A DNA stretch of 64,000 nucleotides from Herpetosiphon llansteffanensis (GCF_003205875.1 NZ_PUBZ01000125.1:118741-182740), one strand, 5' to 3'. Positions 45,561 to 54,982 are shown, numbered from the stretch's first letter. The notes: generated by a model not told the origin, from the sequence alone. Numbers and translations are program-made.

Positions 45561-47798
45561 TTAGAGAAATTGGGCGGTGATGCTGCGGGCGCAATCTTTC
45601 AAAGCCAACGGAGGGCCTTCAAAAATAATTTCGCCGCCAGCACTGCCGCCATCAGGCCCAATATCGATAATCCAATCTGCTTGGCGAATAATATCCAAGT
45701 GGTGTTCGATCAAAATCACTGTATTCTTGGCATCAACCAAGCTATCGATAATGCGCATCAGCAGGCCAATATCCGAGCGATGCAAGCCTGTGGTTGGCTC
45801 GTCCATCACATAAACGCTGCCCTTTTTGTGCAATTCGGTTGCCAATTTGAGCCGCTGACCTTCGCCGCCAGAGATCGTGCTGAGAGGTTGACCAAGTTTC
45901 AAGTAGCTTAAACCAACATCGTTCATGGCTTGCAGCACAGGCTTAATCTTCTTTTCGCTGAAGAAATCCAGTGCTTCCTCGGCAGTCATATCCAACACGT
46001 CGCTGATCGATTTGCCGCGCAGGTGATATTCCAGCACTTCTGCTTTGAAACGCTTGCCTTCGCAAATTTCACAGGTCGAAGAAATGCCTTCCATAAAGGC
46101 TAAATCGGTATAAACCAAGCCCAAGCCATTACAATTATCGCAACTGCCTGTTGAATTGAAACTGAATAACGAGGCGCTCACCCCGTTGGCTTTGGCAAAC
46201 GTCTGACGAATATCATCCATAATGCCGGTGTAGGTCGCTGGAGCAGAACGGCTATTGGCGGTAACTTTGGATTGATCGATCACAATCGCATTCGGATGTT
46301 GGCTCAAAAAGACTTCGTTAATCAAGGTGCTTTTGCCTGAGCCAGCAACACCCGTCACTACGGTCAACACGCCAGTCGGAATATTAACATTAACGTTTTT
46401 GAGGTTATGTAAATTCGCATTCACAATTGGCAAGTGTCCGGTTGGGGTGCGCGAATGCTGTTTGGTTGGCACTTCCTGCTGCAAATAGGTTCCAGTCAAG
46501 GTTTTTGAACGCTTGAGATCAGCAAAACTGCCTTCAAACACAACCTCGCCACCATGCACGCCCGCCCGTGGCCCAATATCGACAATATGGTCGGCAATCG
46601 CAATCACATCGGGATCATGCTCGACGACCAGCACGGTATTGCCTTTATCCCGTAGTTGTTGCAGTAACCGATTGAGCCGCGCCACATCGCGGGCATGCAA
46701 GCCCACGCTTGGCTCATCAAGAATGTAGAGCATTTCAGTCAAGCTATTACCAAGATGGCGAATCATCTTGACCCGCTGCGATTCGCCACCAGAGAGCGTG
46801 GCAGTTTCACGGCTCAAACTCAAATAGCCCAAGCCAATGTCAACCAACTGTTGGATGCGCTCCAACAGTTTTTCCGCCACCCGATCGCCAATCGGATCGG
46901 TAAAATCGGCCAAGAAACTCATCAAATCGGTGGCTTCCAAATCGGCAAGTTCGGCGATATTGCGCCCAGCAATCCGACAATTCAGCGCGGCTTGGGTCAA
47001 ACGCTGGCCATGGCAGAGCGGGCAAGTTTGCGAGGTAGTGAATTGCTCAAACACTGCTCGATTGCGATCGGACATTGCAGCAGCATCTTTTTTGAGATAC
47101 ATGCGCTCTAAACGTTCCAGCAAGCCTTCGTATTTTGAGCTAAACTCGCCCCACGAAACCTTAAGATCAGCACCATGCAAGAAGGCTTGCAATTCCTGTT
47201 CGTTATAATCCTTAATCGGTTTATCGTTATCAAACAAGCCCGAAAGCGGATACATCTTCCACATCCATTTGCCAATTTTGAACTCTGGGTGCAGAATCGC
47301 ACCCTCATTCAGCGATTTGCTGCGGTCGAGCAATTTATCCATATCAAGCTGAACCGTCTTGCCAATGCCCTCGCATTCTGGGCACATGCCTTGCGGCGTG
47401 TTGAAGGAAAAGGCATAGCCAGGCCCAACAAAAGGCTTGCCAACCCGCGAGAAGAGCAAACGCAACAGCACTGCAATATCGGTGTAAGTGCCAACCGTTG
47501 AGCGTGAACCGCCGCCAACCCGCTTTTGGTCGATGATAATTGGTGAGTTGAGATGTTCAATTCGTTCAACATCGGGCTGGCCGTAATGCGGCAAAAAGCC
47601 CTGCACAAAAAAGGTAAAGGTTTCATTGAGTTGGCGTTGGGCCTCGGCGGCAATTGTATCAAACACCAACGACGACTTCCCCGAACCAGAGACTCCGGTA
47701 AATACTGTCACCCGCTGTTTAGGAATATTCAAGGAAATATTTTTGAGGTTGTTTTCGCGTGCGCCATACACCTCAATAAACGCTCGATCCTGCATCAT
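45561..47798 (-). CDS. UvrA-like ABC ATPase (short, drug-resistance type)
   Basis: A 745-aa protein with two UvrA-type ABC modules: Walker A VSGSGKSS and VAGSGKST, signatures LSGGESQRV and ISGGEGQRL, and zinc-finger cysteine pairs (CPECEGIG, CPLCHGQR, CDNCNGLG, CEICEGKR). Canonical UvrA is about 940 aa; this shorter class lacks much of the UvrB-binding/insertion region and includes proteins linked to resistance against DNA-binding drugs. It is divergent from a double MerR regulator, which may control it. Two adjacent ATGs (47798 and 47795) share the AAGGAG site. Confidence 0.93.
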   Translation of the reverse strand: MMQDRAFIEVYGARENNLKNISLNIPKQRVTVFTGVSGSGKSSLVFDTIAAEAQRQLNETFTFFVQGFLPHYGQPDVERIEHLNSPIIIDQKRVGGGSRSTVGTYTDIAVLLRLLFSRVGKPFVGPGYAFSFNTPQGMCPECEGIGKTVQLDMDKLLDRSKSLNEGAILHPEFKIGKWMWKMYPLSGLFDNDKPIKDYNEQELQAFLHGADLKVSWGEFSSKYEGLLERLERMYLKKDAAAMSDRNRAVFEQFTTSQTCPLCHGQRLTQAALNCRIAGRNIAELADLEATDLMSFLADFTDPIGDRVAEKLLERIQQLVDIGLGYLSLSRETATLSGGESQRVKMIRHLGNSLTEMLYILDEPSVGLHARDVARLNRLLQQLRDKGNTVLVVEHDPDVIAIADHIVDIGPRAGVHGGEVVFEGSFADLKRSKTLTGTYLQQEVPTKQHSRTPTGHLPIVNANLHNLKNVNVNIPTGVLTVVTGVAGSGKSTLINEVFLSQHPNAIVIDQSKVTANSRSAPATYTGIMDDIRQTFAKANGVSASLFSFNSTGSCDNCNGLGLVYTDLAFMEGISSTCEICEGKRFKAEVLEYHLRGKSISDVLDMTAEEALDFFSEKKIKPVLQAMNDVGLSYLKLGQPLSTISGGEGQRLKLATELHKKGSVYVMDEPTTGLHRSDIGLLMRIIDSLVDAKNTVILIEHHLDIIRQADWIIDIGPDGGSAGGEIIFEGPPLALKDCARSITAQFL

Positions 47799-47872
47799 CA
47801 GACTCCTTGATAACTACAAATCTCTGGCCGCTGAGTGAATCGTTACCAGCAATCAACTTGCTATCCAAACGA

Positions 47873-47889
47873 TCTAGGTTTATTCTAGA
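47873..47889. promoter_or_regulatory. Inverted repeat in the UvrA-like/MerR divergent promoter region
   Basis: TCTAG (47873-47877), seven bases, then CTAGA (47885-47889), in the 186-bp divergent gap. It could be a regulator site for the neighbouring MerR protein; no clear promoter elements frame it. Confidence 0.3.
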
Positions 47890-47984
47890 ACATAGATGCA
47901 AGTCTCGTGAGTTTTAGGCTTTTTTAGGTGCTCACCACACTCAAATCATCAATTAAAGCCTCAAGTGCAAGATGAAGGTTTAAC

Positions 47985-48716
47985 ATGAAGGTTGAGCGTT
48001 ATTTCCGCACAATTGATTTGGCGCGGACGATTAATATCAGTGTTCAGCAAGTGCGCAATTATGAAGCTGAAGGTTTTTTGCCAGTTGTCGAACGCGGCCC
48101 AAATGGCTATCGCCGCTATACCCAGCAACATATCGATGCACTGAACGCTGCCCAGTCCATGATCAATGGCTATGGCTGGCGCACTGCGCAAAAAATTATG
48201 GCGGCGCTTCACCAGCCCGATCAGCAAACAGCGTTTAATCTGATCAATCAACATCATGCTAAACTCGATACAATTCACCAGCAGCTTGATCAGACATTAA
48301 GCCTACTCAAAGCGGTGGCCGACCAACTAGCGCCAAGCCAGCGCCAGCAGCAACGGCTCTTGGTTGGCGAGGCTGCCAAGGCAGTTGGTGTGCCAATTTC
48401 GGCCTTGCGTTTCTGGGAGCAACAAGGCTTGTTGCAGCCAATCCGTCATAAATCCAACAAATATCGCTATTATGATGAGCGTCAGTTGCGCCGTTTACGA
48501 ATTGTTGTTTTATTACGGCAAGCACATGCCGATTTTGACTCAATTCGCACAACTTTAGCAACCCTCGACCAGCAACACCCCCAACGCGCAGTTGCCGCCA
48601 TCGAACAACGCCGCGCAGCCTTGGCCCAGCAGAGTTGGCAATGTTTGCAGGCAAACACCAGCTTAGTGAGTTATATCAAGACGTATCTTCCACTAGCGCC
48701 AATGCCACTTATTTAG
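47985..48716 (+). CDS. Transcriptional regulator with two MerR-type DNA-binding domains
   Basis: A 243-aa protein carrying two MerR winged-helix domains in tandem. The first (about 1-70) reads TIDLARTINISVQQVRNYEAEGFLP and then GPNGYRRYTQQH; the second (about 124-190) reads LVGEAAKAVGVPISALRFWEQQGLL and then NKYRYYDERQLRRL. Normal MerR proteins have one domain and dimerise through a coiled coil, so this single chain could bind an operator alone. No ligand-binding domain is recognised. It is divergent from the UvrA-like gene. AAGGT precedes the ATG. Confidence 0.88.
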   Translation: MKVERYFRTIDLARTINISVQQVRNYEAEGFLPVVERGPNGYRRYTQQHIDALNAAQSMINGYGWRTAQKIMAALHQPDQQTAFNLINQHHAKLDTIHQQLDQTLSLLKAVADQLAPSQRQQQRLLVGEAAKAVGVPISALRFWEQQGLLQPIRHKSNKYRYYDERQLRRLRIVVLLRQAHADFDSIRTTLATLDQQHPQRAVAAIEQRRAALAQQSWQCLQANTSLVSYIKTYLPLAPMPLI

Positions 48717-48790
48717 GCCTTACTTCAAATTAGCAAGCTGAGTATAGCACAAATGTTTTATTAATTATTAAGCCTTGCGAGGTATTGACA

Positions 48791-49720
48791 ATGCAGCTAG
48801 TGATTGTTGGCGGAAGTGGCCAAATTGGGCAGTTATTAACCAGCTATTGGCGTAATCAAGGCCATAGCGTGCAGATTATGGGGCGTTCAACAAGCACGCA
48901 GACAACAATCAGTTGGGATGCGGTGCAGCTTGGGCCGTGGGTTGAGCACCTGGAGCATAGCGATGTTTTGATTAATCTGACAGGCAAGAGCGTTAATTGC
49001 CGCTATACAGCCGCTAATCGTCGCGAGCTTTGGCGTTCGCGAATCGAGACGACGCGCTTACTTGGGCAAGCAATCCAACAACTTTCAAACCCACCTCGGC
49101 TCTGGCTGCAAGCAAGCGGTTCAGCCATCTATGCCCATAGCAACGAGCCACAAACCGAAGCGAAGCATACAATTGGCGGCAATGAAACGCATGCTTCGGC
49201 ACGTTGGCAGTTTAATGTTGATCTCGTTAAGGCATGGGAATATGAGGCAGTTGCTGCCAAAACTCCACATACACGCAAAATAATGCTACGCACCAGCATG
49301 ATGATGAGCCACGATCGTGGTGGTGTGTTCGATATTCTTTGTCGCTTGGCGCGCTCTGGCTTAGGCGGAACAATTGGTAATGGCCAACAATATGTCGCAT
49401 GGATTCATAGCCACGATCTGGTGCGTGCTATAGCTTGGCTAATTGAACAACCAGACCTAGCAGGGCCGATTAATCTCAGCGCACCGCAGCCATTGCCAAA
49501 TCATCAGTTTATGCGGCACTTACGCCAAGCTTTGAATACCCGCTTTGGCGTGCCTATCCCCAGCCCACTTATGCAGATTGGCGCATGGATGCTGCGCACG
49601 GAAGCCGAATTAGTGCTCAAAAGCCGCAATGTTATTCCCCAACGTTTGCTTGAGCATGGATTTCGTTTTGAGTATCCAAGTTGGCCTGAAGCCGTGACAA
49701 ATCTGCTTCAATTACGCTAG
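48791..49720 (+). CDS. TIGR01777/SDR39U1-type epimerase
   Basis: A 309-aa NAD(P)-binding protein of the extended SDR class. It has the glycine motif VGGSGQIGQLL, INLTGKSVNCRYTAANRREL, a QASGSAIYAHS active-site strand, and the C-terminal DUF1731 region (PSPLMQIGAWMLRTEAELVLKS, RLLEHGFRFEYP). The physiological substrate is not known for this family. GAGGT at 48779-48783 supports the ATG at 48791. Confidence 0.9.
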   Translation: MQLVIVGGSGQIGQLLTSYWRNQGHSVQIMGRSTSTQTTISWDAVQLGPWVEHLEHSDVLINLTGKSVNCRYTAANRRELWRSRIETTRLLGQAIQQLSNPPRLWLQASGSAIYAHSNEPQTEAKHTIGGNETHASARWQFNVDLVKAWEYEAVAAKTPHTRKIMLRTSMMMSHDRGGVFDILCRLARSGLGGTIGNGQQYVAWIHSHDLVRAIAWLIEQPDLAGPINLSAPQPLPNHQFMRHLRQALNTRFGVPIPSPLMQIGAWMLRTEAELVLKSRNVIPQRLLEHGFRFEYPSWPEAVTNLLQLR

Positions 49721-49726
49721 AACAAG

Positions 49727-50263
49727 CTATGGCAATTGATAGGTTTGATGTGCCAGTTCGGTATCAGTTTGATCAATCACGCGTACACCGAGGAGGGTTG
49801 CCATTGGTAGAGACATTCGATCAATCCCGAAAATCTCTAATGAGGTGGTTGGGATAAACGGTTGAGAATACTCATTGGGATCGGGAATAGTGTAGTGTAC
49901 TTGAATGGTTAAGGTAGCATCAACGTAACCAACTGCTTTAATCGCAACTTGATAACCACCTGATTGTTTCTCACCAGTAAATACCCCAATCAAAAGTGTT
50001 TTTTTAAGGTCTACGTCGGCCACAATCGGCTGCCAAGCCCGCGGTGTCACCGCCAACAACGCCTTGTGCTCATTCGGCATACCTGCAATCATCAAACCAA
50101 GCTCGGTTTCTTCAAGTTGGTAGAGCGGTACACCATTGTAGCGATCGTCAAGCCGTGCTAAGGGCGTTACCGGAACGGCAGAGCCAATCGCTGGGGCTGT
50201 GCTACAACCAGTCAAAATGCCACTCATTATTCCCATCAGGATTAGCCAGATTAATCGTCGCAT
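49727..50263 (-). CDS. Lipoprotein with PrcB-like domain
   Basis: A 178-aa lipoprotein. The signal peptide ends in the lipobox ILTGC. The C-terminal part (LLIGVFTGEKQSGGYQVAIKAV and following strands) resembles the PrcB C-terminal domain, a small fold known from a bacterial protease complex. Whether it helps a protease here is unknown. GGGAGAT precedes the ATG at 50263. It converges with the epimerase gene, 6 bp apart. Confidence 0.8.
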   Translation of the reverse strand: MRRLIWLILMGIMSGILTGCSTAPAIGSAVPVTPLARLDDRYNGVPLYQLEETELGLMIAGMPNEHKALLAVTPRAWQPIVADVDLKKTLLIGVFTGEKQSGGYQVAIKAVGYVDATLTIQVHYTIPDPNEYSQPFIPTTSLEIFGIDRMSLPMATLLGVRVIDQTDTELAHQTYQLP

Positions 50264-50447
50264 CAGGATCTCCCTACTAAGCATTAGCCAGTACCTTCAC
50301 TTTAGCAAGAATTCCAACTGCGTTGCCGCACAATCGCAGCAGATTCACAGCAATTTTGGTGAATTTGATTGCAGCATGCAAAAAAAACCCTGTTTCTGCA
50401 TCTATATACAGTAGCGACAAATTCGATGGTTTAGCGGAGGAAACGCA

Positions 50448-50729
50448 ATGACTCCAGAGCAAGAAGCACGCTTCAATCAATTATTGGCCGAAATTATCGA
50501 TCCCCATGCCTCATTGGCAGCAGCCATTGATGAATTAGACGATCTAATGAGTCTGCTACAAGCGCAAAATACCATCTCTGCTGAGCACGTGCGCCAAGCC
50601 AAAGCGTTGATCAAAGTGATGCAATTAACCCTCAGCCAGCAAATTCCCGCCAATCAACGCTTGATTCAGGCCTTATTTGCAACCCAAAAATCGATTATTG
50701 CCGCCAACACCCTGACCCATTGCGCCTAA
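50448..50729 (+). CDS. Small helical protein, unknown
   Basis: A 93-aa protein that is nearly all helix (heptad-like IDELDDLMSLLQAQ, ALIKVMQLTLSQQ). No family recognised. GGAGG upstream supports the ATG at 50448. The next small gene begins 27 bp later and probably shares the transcript. Confidence 0.72.
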   Translation: MTPEQEARFNQLLAEIIDPHASLAAAIDELDDLMSLLQAQNTISAEHVRQAKALIKVMQLTLSQQIPANQRLIQALFATQKSIIAANTLTHCA

Positions 50730-50756
50730 GTTCAGTGAGTGAAAAAGGAGTATGTT

Positions 50757-50987
50757 ATGAATGTATACGAATTGCTTGATGATTTATGTTTGAAAATCGA
50801 TGCCATCAGCATGAGCATCACAGCCCAAGATCAGTTGTCCAACGAGTTGGATACCCAAGCCTGTGCCTGTGCCTATGTGTTATTTGCCACCTTGACCAAT
50901 CTGATTAAGCCCGATGCGGTGATGACCGATGTATTAGAAGGCATGGCCCATCGGATTACCTTGGCGGACCTTACCTTGGCCGCTTAA
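50757..50987 (+). CDS. Small helical protein, unknown
   Basis: A 76-aa acidic helical protein (VYELLDDLCLKIDAISMS, a Cys-Ala-Cys-Ala stretch in the middle). No family recognised. The ATG at 50757 has AAGGAG at 50745-50750; an upstream GTG at 50739 has none. It forms a two-gene unit with the preceding gene and ends at a hairpin. Confidence 0.72.
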   Translation: MNVYELLDDLCLKIDAISMSITAQDQLSNELDTQACACAYVLFATLTNLIKPDAVMTDVLEGMAHRITLADLTLAA

Positions 50988-50993
50988 CGATCA

Positions 50994-51031
50994 AGCAGCA
51001 GTAATCGCCCATGATTGCTGCTGCTTCTTAT
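50994..51031 (+). terminator. Probable terminator hairpin
   Basis: A near-perfect stem of about 14 bp, AAGCAGCAGTAATC with GATTGCTGCTGCTT, followed by CTTATT. It lies between converging genes and could serve both. Confidence 0.65.
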
Positions 51032-51053
51032 TGATCAAATTAGCTAAGCTGCG

Positions 51054-52481
51054 CTATTGCTGGGGCACTGCTGCCAGTAAATATTCCAACACATCAACCG
51101 CGCTAAATCCTTGCGGATGAATTTCGAGCAAGGCGGCGACAGTTTTAATATCATCACCCAAGGTCACCAAAGGTTGCTCGGTATACTCTTTGCGTTGCTG
51201 TGGCATACCAATGTTGGCAAACAAGGCATTGCACAAACATTTGCGCCCGGTTGTGTCATTAATATCGCCGCCTTTTTTCACGTATTGATCAACTGGCTCT
51301 GCTGGGCAACGAAAGCCCATCGTGCCATCTTCGCGGGGGTAGGCCACCCGCAAATAGCCCAAATCGCAGATCCGTGGCCGTTCTTTGTAGGTCGGCTCTA
51401 AGGCTAACGTGGTATTCAGCTCGGCCACTTTGAAGGGAAAGCCGGTTGGCGAAGCCAAAGCATCGGTAAAAATTGTCAGGCTATCGTTGGCAATATCGGT
51501 TAGCAGCGATTGACGAATTTCAGGGCTAAAGCCTGAATCATTCGATAAGGCAAACGCAGTGCCAACCTGAATGCCAACAGCGCCGCTGGCCAAGGCTTCA
51601 GCCAAACGCTCGGGCGAGCCATACGAACCAGCCATCCAGAAGGGCAAACCTAAATCCTGCAATTTGACCAAATCGACCACATCGCGCTGGCCATAGACTG
51701 GTTCGCCGCGTTCGTTAAAGACTGGTTGGCCGCGCGGCGGCGCATTGTGGCCACCAGCGGTCGGGCCTTCGACAATAAAGCCATTAACTTTGCCGGTGGC
51801 TTTTTTGGCCAAAGCAATTGCCAAGGTATTCGATGCAATAATGGCCAAGAATTCTGGGCGCTTGAGCGTGGCAGGTGGATTATCAAAAATCTGCTTTGGA
51901 TCGAAATGCACAGCTAATTTATCGTCAGCTCCAGCTTGCTCAACGTAAATATTCAGGCTAGCAGCCTCGCCAACTGAAAACTGATCAAGCACGCCAGGAA
52001 TTTCGCGCGGAATACCCGCACCCATCAGCACATAATCAACATCGGCCAACATTGCGCCATACAAGGCTGATAAATTGGGCATTTGCACTTTTTCAAGCAA
52101 GTTGATGCCCACCACGCCGTCGTGGCCTTCCTTGGCCAAAAATACTTCGACAAACGAAGCCACAACATTCAAAAGCTGCCATTCATTCGATGGCACGGCA
52201 GTATACATCGGCACAGCCCGATATGGCTGATCGGTAGGCTTGCCACCTTCGATAAAATAGCGTTCGAGAATGCGCTCGACATAGCCAGCAATCGGGAAAT
52301 GCGCCAGCGCCCGACGCATTGCTCCATCATGATCGCCCTCTTGCAAACGCCGAGCAAGCACTACATTGATCCCAGTTCCAGAAACCACACCAAGTTGACC
52401 TGCGCTTGCAACGGCCTTGGCTAGCCGCCAATCTGATACGGCGACACCCATGCCGCCTTGAATTACAATGGGAAAACGCAT
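51054..52481 (-). CDS. Nitronate monooxygenase/2-nitropropane dioxygenase-like flavoenzyme
   Basis: A 475-aa FMN-dependent TIM-barrel protein. It opens FPIVIQGGMGVAVSDWRLA and has the family's EGPTAGGHNAPPRG loop with the catalytic-type histidine, and FWMAGSYGSPERLAEALASGA with VGTAF phosphate-binding. It is longer than classic NMO (about 350 aa) because of a C-terminal extension with several cysteines (RKCLCNALFANIG), closer to the PfaD-like or long NMO subgroup. The substrate is unknown. The ATG at 52481 begins exactly at the conserved strand. Confidence 0.88.
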   Translation of the reverse strand: MRFPIVIQGGMGVAVSDWRLAKAVASAGQLGVVSGTGINVVLARRLQEGDHDGAMRRALAHFPIAGYVERILERYFIEGGKPTDQPYRAVPMYTAVPSNEWQLLNVVASFVEVFLAKEGHDGVVGINLLEKVQMPNLSALYGAMLADVDYVLMGAGIPREIPGVLDQFSVGEAASLNIYVEQAGADDKLAVHFDPKQIFDNPPATLKRPEFLAIIASNTLAIALAKKATGKVNGFIVEGPTAGGHNAPPRGQPVFNERGEPVYGQRDVVDLVKLQDLGLPFWMAGSYGSPERLAEALASGAVGIQVGTAFALSNDSGFSPEIRQSLLTDIANDSLTIFTDALASPTGFPFKVAELNTTLALEPTYKERPRICDLGYLRVAYPREDGTMGFRCPAEPVDQYVKKGGDINDTTGRKCLCNALFANIGMPQQRKEYTEQPLVTLGDDIKTVAALLEIHPQGFSAVDVLEYLLAAVPQQ

Positions 52482-52598
52482 GAGGCTGCTCCATGTTTAG
52501 TAAGCTATTGCGTGATTGTATGCTATCCTAATAGCCACAACGTAGTGAATTATAGCCCCTTGTGGCATATTTCTCTACAATGCAGTGCGTCAAATACA

Positions 52599-52626
52599 TT
52601 GCAAGCACGCTAAAACGTGGTATAGT
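52599..52626 (+). promoter_or_regulatory. Predicted sigma-70-like promoter for ppa
   Basis: TTGCAA at 52599-52604 and TATAGT at 52621-52626, 16 bp apart, with the GTG start of ppa about 39 bp downstream. Confidence 0.55.
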
Positions 52627-52664
52627 TGCGCCGTTTTGATAACCCATGTATGGAGGAATTCCCT

Positions 52665-53201
52665 GTGAATATTTGGCATGATGTGCCATTTGGCGACGAT
52701 GCGCCAGAAATTATTAACGTAGTGATTGAAATTCCCCGTGGCTCACGCAATAAGTATGAAATCGATAAAGATACTGGTTTGATCAAGCTTGATCGGGTGC
52801 TTTCGTCAGCCGTCTATTATCCAGGCGATTATGGGTTGATTCCCCAAACCTACTGTGACGATGGCGATCCATTAGATGTAATTTTGCTGATCAACTTCCC
52901 AACCTTTCCTGGCTGTTTGATCGAAGCGCGCCCAGTTGGTGTGTTTGGCATGATCGACGGCGGCGAAAACGACGATAAAATTCTTGCCGTTCCAGCCAAC
53001 GACCCCTACTTCGCCAATATCAAAGATTTGGGTGATGTGCCACCCCACTTCATCAAAGAAGTAACCCAATTCTTTGCCTCATACAAAGCCTTGGAAAACA
53101 AAACTGTCGAAGTTGGCGAATGGCAAGGTGCTGAAGCTGCCAAGCAACGCATCCAAGATTCAATTCAACTCTACAACGAAAATTTCCGCAAGCCTGAGTA
53201 G
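52665..53201 (+). CDS. ppa: Inorganic pyrophosphatase
   Basis: A 178-aa family I pyrophosphatase that hydrolyses PPi to two phosphates. The Mg-binding signature DDGDPLDVILL, the substrate motif PRGSRNKYEIDKDTG and YYPGDYGLIPQT are all intact. The start is taken as GTG at 52665, since GGAGGA (52652-52657) precedes it by seven bases and the protein then begins at the usual place. An ATG at 52650 lies inside that site. Single gene with a plausible promoter and a 3' hairpin. Confidence 0.95.
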   Translation: MNIWHDVPFGDDAPEIINVVIEIPRGSRNKYEIDKDTGLIKLDRVLSSAVYYPGDYGLIPQTYCDDGDPLDVILLINFPTFPGCLIEARPVGVFGMIDGGENDDKILAVPANDPYFANIKDLGDVPPHFIKEVTQFFASYKALENKTVEVGEWQGAEAAKQRIQDSIQLYNENFRKPE

Positions 53202-53250
53202 AGTTCAGGGGCGAGGGTTCATGGATCAGGGGCTAGGGTTCAGGATTGAG

Positions 53251-53288
53251 CAGTACGCAGGGTTTATGTTGCCCTGCGTGCTGTGTTT
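53251..53288 (+). terminator. Hairpin after ppa, possible terminator
   Basis: CAGTACGCAGGG and CCCTGCGTGCTG form a 12-bp stem with one mismatch and a 9-base loop, followed by TGTTT. It is preceded at 53205-53243 by two near-copies of an AGGG(T)TCAGGGGC-type word. Confidence 0.5.
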
Positions 53289-53320
53289 AAAGGGGGATAA
53301 AACTCTTTCAAGGGTTAATA

Positions 53321-53455
53321 TCCCCTCACCCCAGCCCCCTCTCCCGTGACGCGGGCGAGGGGCTTTAACCCCATAATTCAGCCGCGATGCGTGCTACAAA
53401 ACGGTGGCTCCCCCTCGCCCGCGTCCAGTGGGAGAGGGGGCTGGGGGGTGAGGGA
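53321..53455. repeat. Interspersed palindromic repeat, copy 4
   Basis: It starts TCCCCTCACCCCAGCCCCCT and ends CTGGGGGGTGAGGGAA, with the interior GCGGGCGAGGGGCTTTAACC and GGCTCCCCCTCGCCCGCGT. It is the best-preserved copy and lies between the converging ppa and desaturase genes. Confidence 0.9.
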
Positions 53456-53476
53456 ACTAACTTTTACTGCCATAGA

Positions 53477-54982
53477 TTAAGATTTTGCCCGGCGAATTTT
53501 CTGATAGACCTGAATGGCACTTTGGGTCACCGCTGCGGTACTTTGACCAGGAAATGTACTATCGCCCACGAGCCATAAACCATTAATGTTTGCAGCTTGC
53601 GGCCCTAAACTCAGCAAGCCTGAAATTGAGCGCCACTGCGGCAAGCCGCCAACCATGCCCCGCTTGCGTTGAGTATAGCGCGCAAACGAAACTGGCGTGC
53701 CAATTTGTTGATACCGAATATGCTGGCGAATTGTGGGCAGCGCTAGCTCAACTGTATCGAGCATACGCTCAGCCATCGCCGCTTTTTCAGCCCTATAGCG
53801 CGCAGGATCGCTTTGCCGCCAATGCCACCAGCGACTCACATTGGTATGGGTTGAAACGGTCATAGCGCGTTGGCCCTGCGGCGCACGTGAACGATCGGCG
53901 GCAGGATGTAATGAAATAAAAACGCTATTGGCTTCACCAAGTGCTTGAGCGTAATCAGCAATAATTTGGTGGTGTTCGGCCAAGCCTTGGGGAATTGCCG
54001 CCTCGTCAATGCCCAAATAGAGCGTTGTTGCCCCCCAGCCTTGCGGAACCGCTTCAATCCTGCGCCGAAGCAGCCAACTTGGCGCTTGATCAAGTAAATC
54101 AGCTAGATCCCACATGGTTGTATTGGCAATCACATGGCGTGCCCGCAAACGCTCGCCGTGTTCAGTCATCACGCCCACAACTTGGCCGCGATCAGTCTGA
54201 ATTTGGCTAACTTTTTGCCGATAGCGAATTTCGCCGCCCGATTTAATGATGGCTTGCTCAAGTGTTTTGGCCAAATTCCAAGCGCCGCCTTCAACATAGT
54301 ATGTGCCAATGCGCGCCAAATCAAGCGCAACCGCGCCATAGAGCCAAGCACATTCAGCATTGCTGCTTTGGGCGCTGATCAATAATTGACCATCGATAAA
54401 CGTTCGCATGCGCCGATCATCAACCTTATGTCGATCTAAGGCGTGTTTGACTGTACGCGGCAAGGCTGGCAGCAAATGCAGCATTTCAGGCCGAATTGTG
54501 CTGGCCAAACGGCCTACATCCGCCAATGATTCTGGCGGCATTGGCGGCATGCGCCCAGCAAAACGCCAAGCAACCTCGGCCAAATGCTCTTGCTCACGCC
54601 AAAATTGCTCTGCTTCCCACGCTTGGCTTGGGCAAAGCCGCTGGCGCTCTGCAAGCCAACGTTCATCGCCCCAACGCGTTACGCGGAGATCGGGTAACCA
54701 GACCTCCATGGCTGGGTTGAGTGGCTGAATCGGCCAGCTTAAGCCCAATTTTTGGCCAAGCCAATGATGCGCACCGCCAGGCCGAAAACCAGCAAAGACG
54801 GTTGCGCCAACATCAAAAATATATTGATCGCCATTGGGGCGTTTACGTTGATAGGAAGAAGCACAGCCACCAGGCTCGATATGCGCCTCAAGTACGAGCA
54901 CGCGATAGCCATCGTTGGCTAAGAGGGCGGCGGCAGACAAACCTGCAATGCCTGCGCCAATCACAATCAGATCATAATCCAT
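53477..54982 (-). CDS. Carotenoid desaturase/isomerase-like FAD enzyme (CrtD-CrtISO type)
   Basis: A 501-aa amine-oxidase-fold flavoprotein. The N-terminal FAD motif is IVIGAGIAGLSAAALLAN with VLEAHIEPGG; the C-terminal FAD motif is GLWLVGDSTFPGQSTAAVTQSA. The overall pattern resembles cyanobacterial C-3',4' desaturases and carotene isomerases rather than bacterial CrtI. It probably acts on a carotenoid in the membrane. It could draw on isoprenoid made by the IPK at 34.8-35.6 kb. The ATG at 54982 is chosen; a TTG two codons earlier is also open. The exact reaction is not assignable. Confidence 0.85.
   Translation of the reverse strand: MDYDLIVIGAGIAGLSAAALLANDGYRVLVLEAHIEPGGCASSYQRKRPNGDQYIFDVGATVFAGFRPGGAHHWLGQKLGLSWPIQPLNPAMEVWLPDLRVTRWGDERWLAERQRLCPSQAWEAEQFWREQEHLAEVAWRFAGRMPPMPPESLADVGRLASTIRPEMLHLLPALPRTVKHALDRHKVDDRRMRTFIDGQLLISAQSSNAECAWLYGAVALDLARIGTYYVEGGAWNLAKTLEQAIIKSGGEIRYRQKVSQIQTDRGQVVGVMTEHGERLRARHVIANTTMWDLADLLDQAPSWLLRRRIEAVPQGWGATTLYLGIDEAAIPQGLAEHHQIIADYAQALGEANSVFISLHPAADRSRAPQGQRAMTVSTHTNVSRWWHWRQSDPARYRAEKAAMAERMLDTVELALPTIRQHIRYQQIGTPVSFARYTQRKRGMVGGLPQWRSISGLLSLGPQAANINGLWLVGDSTFPGQSTAAVTQSAIQVYQKIRRAKS

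Noticed and set aside
7521..53455. CRISPR-like array
   Set aside because: The palindromic copies are far apart, lie in both orientations and have no regular spacers.
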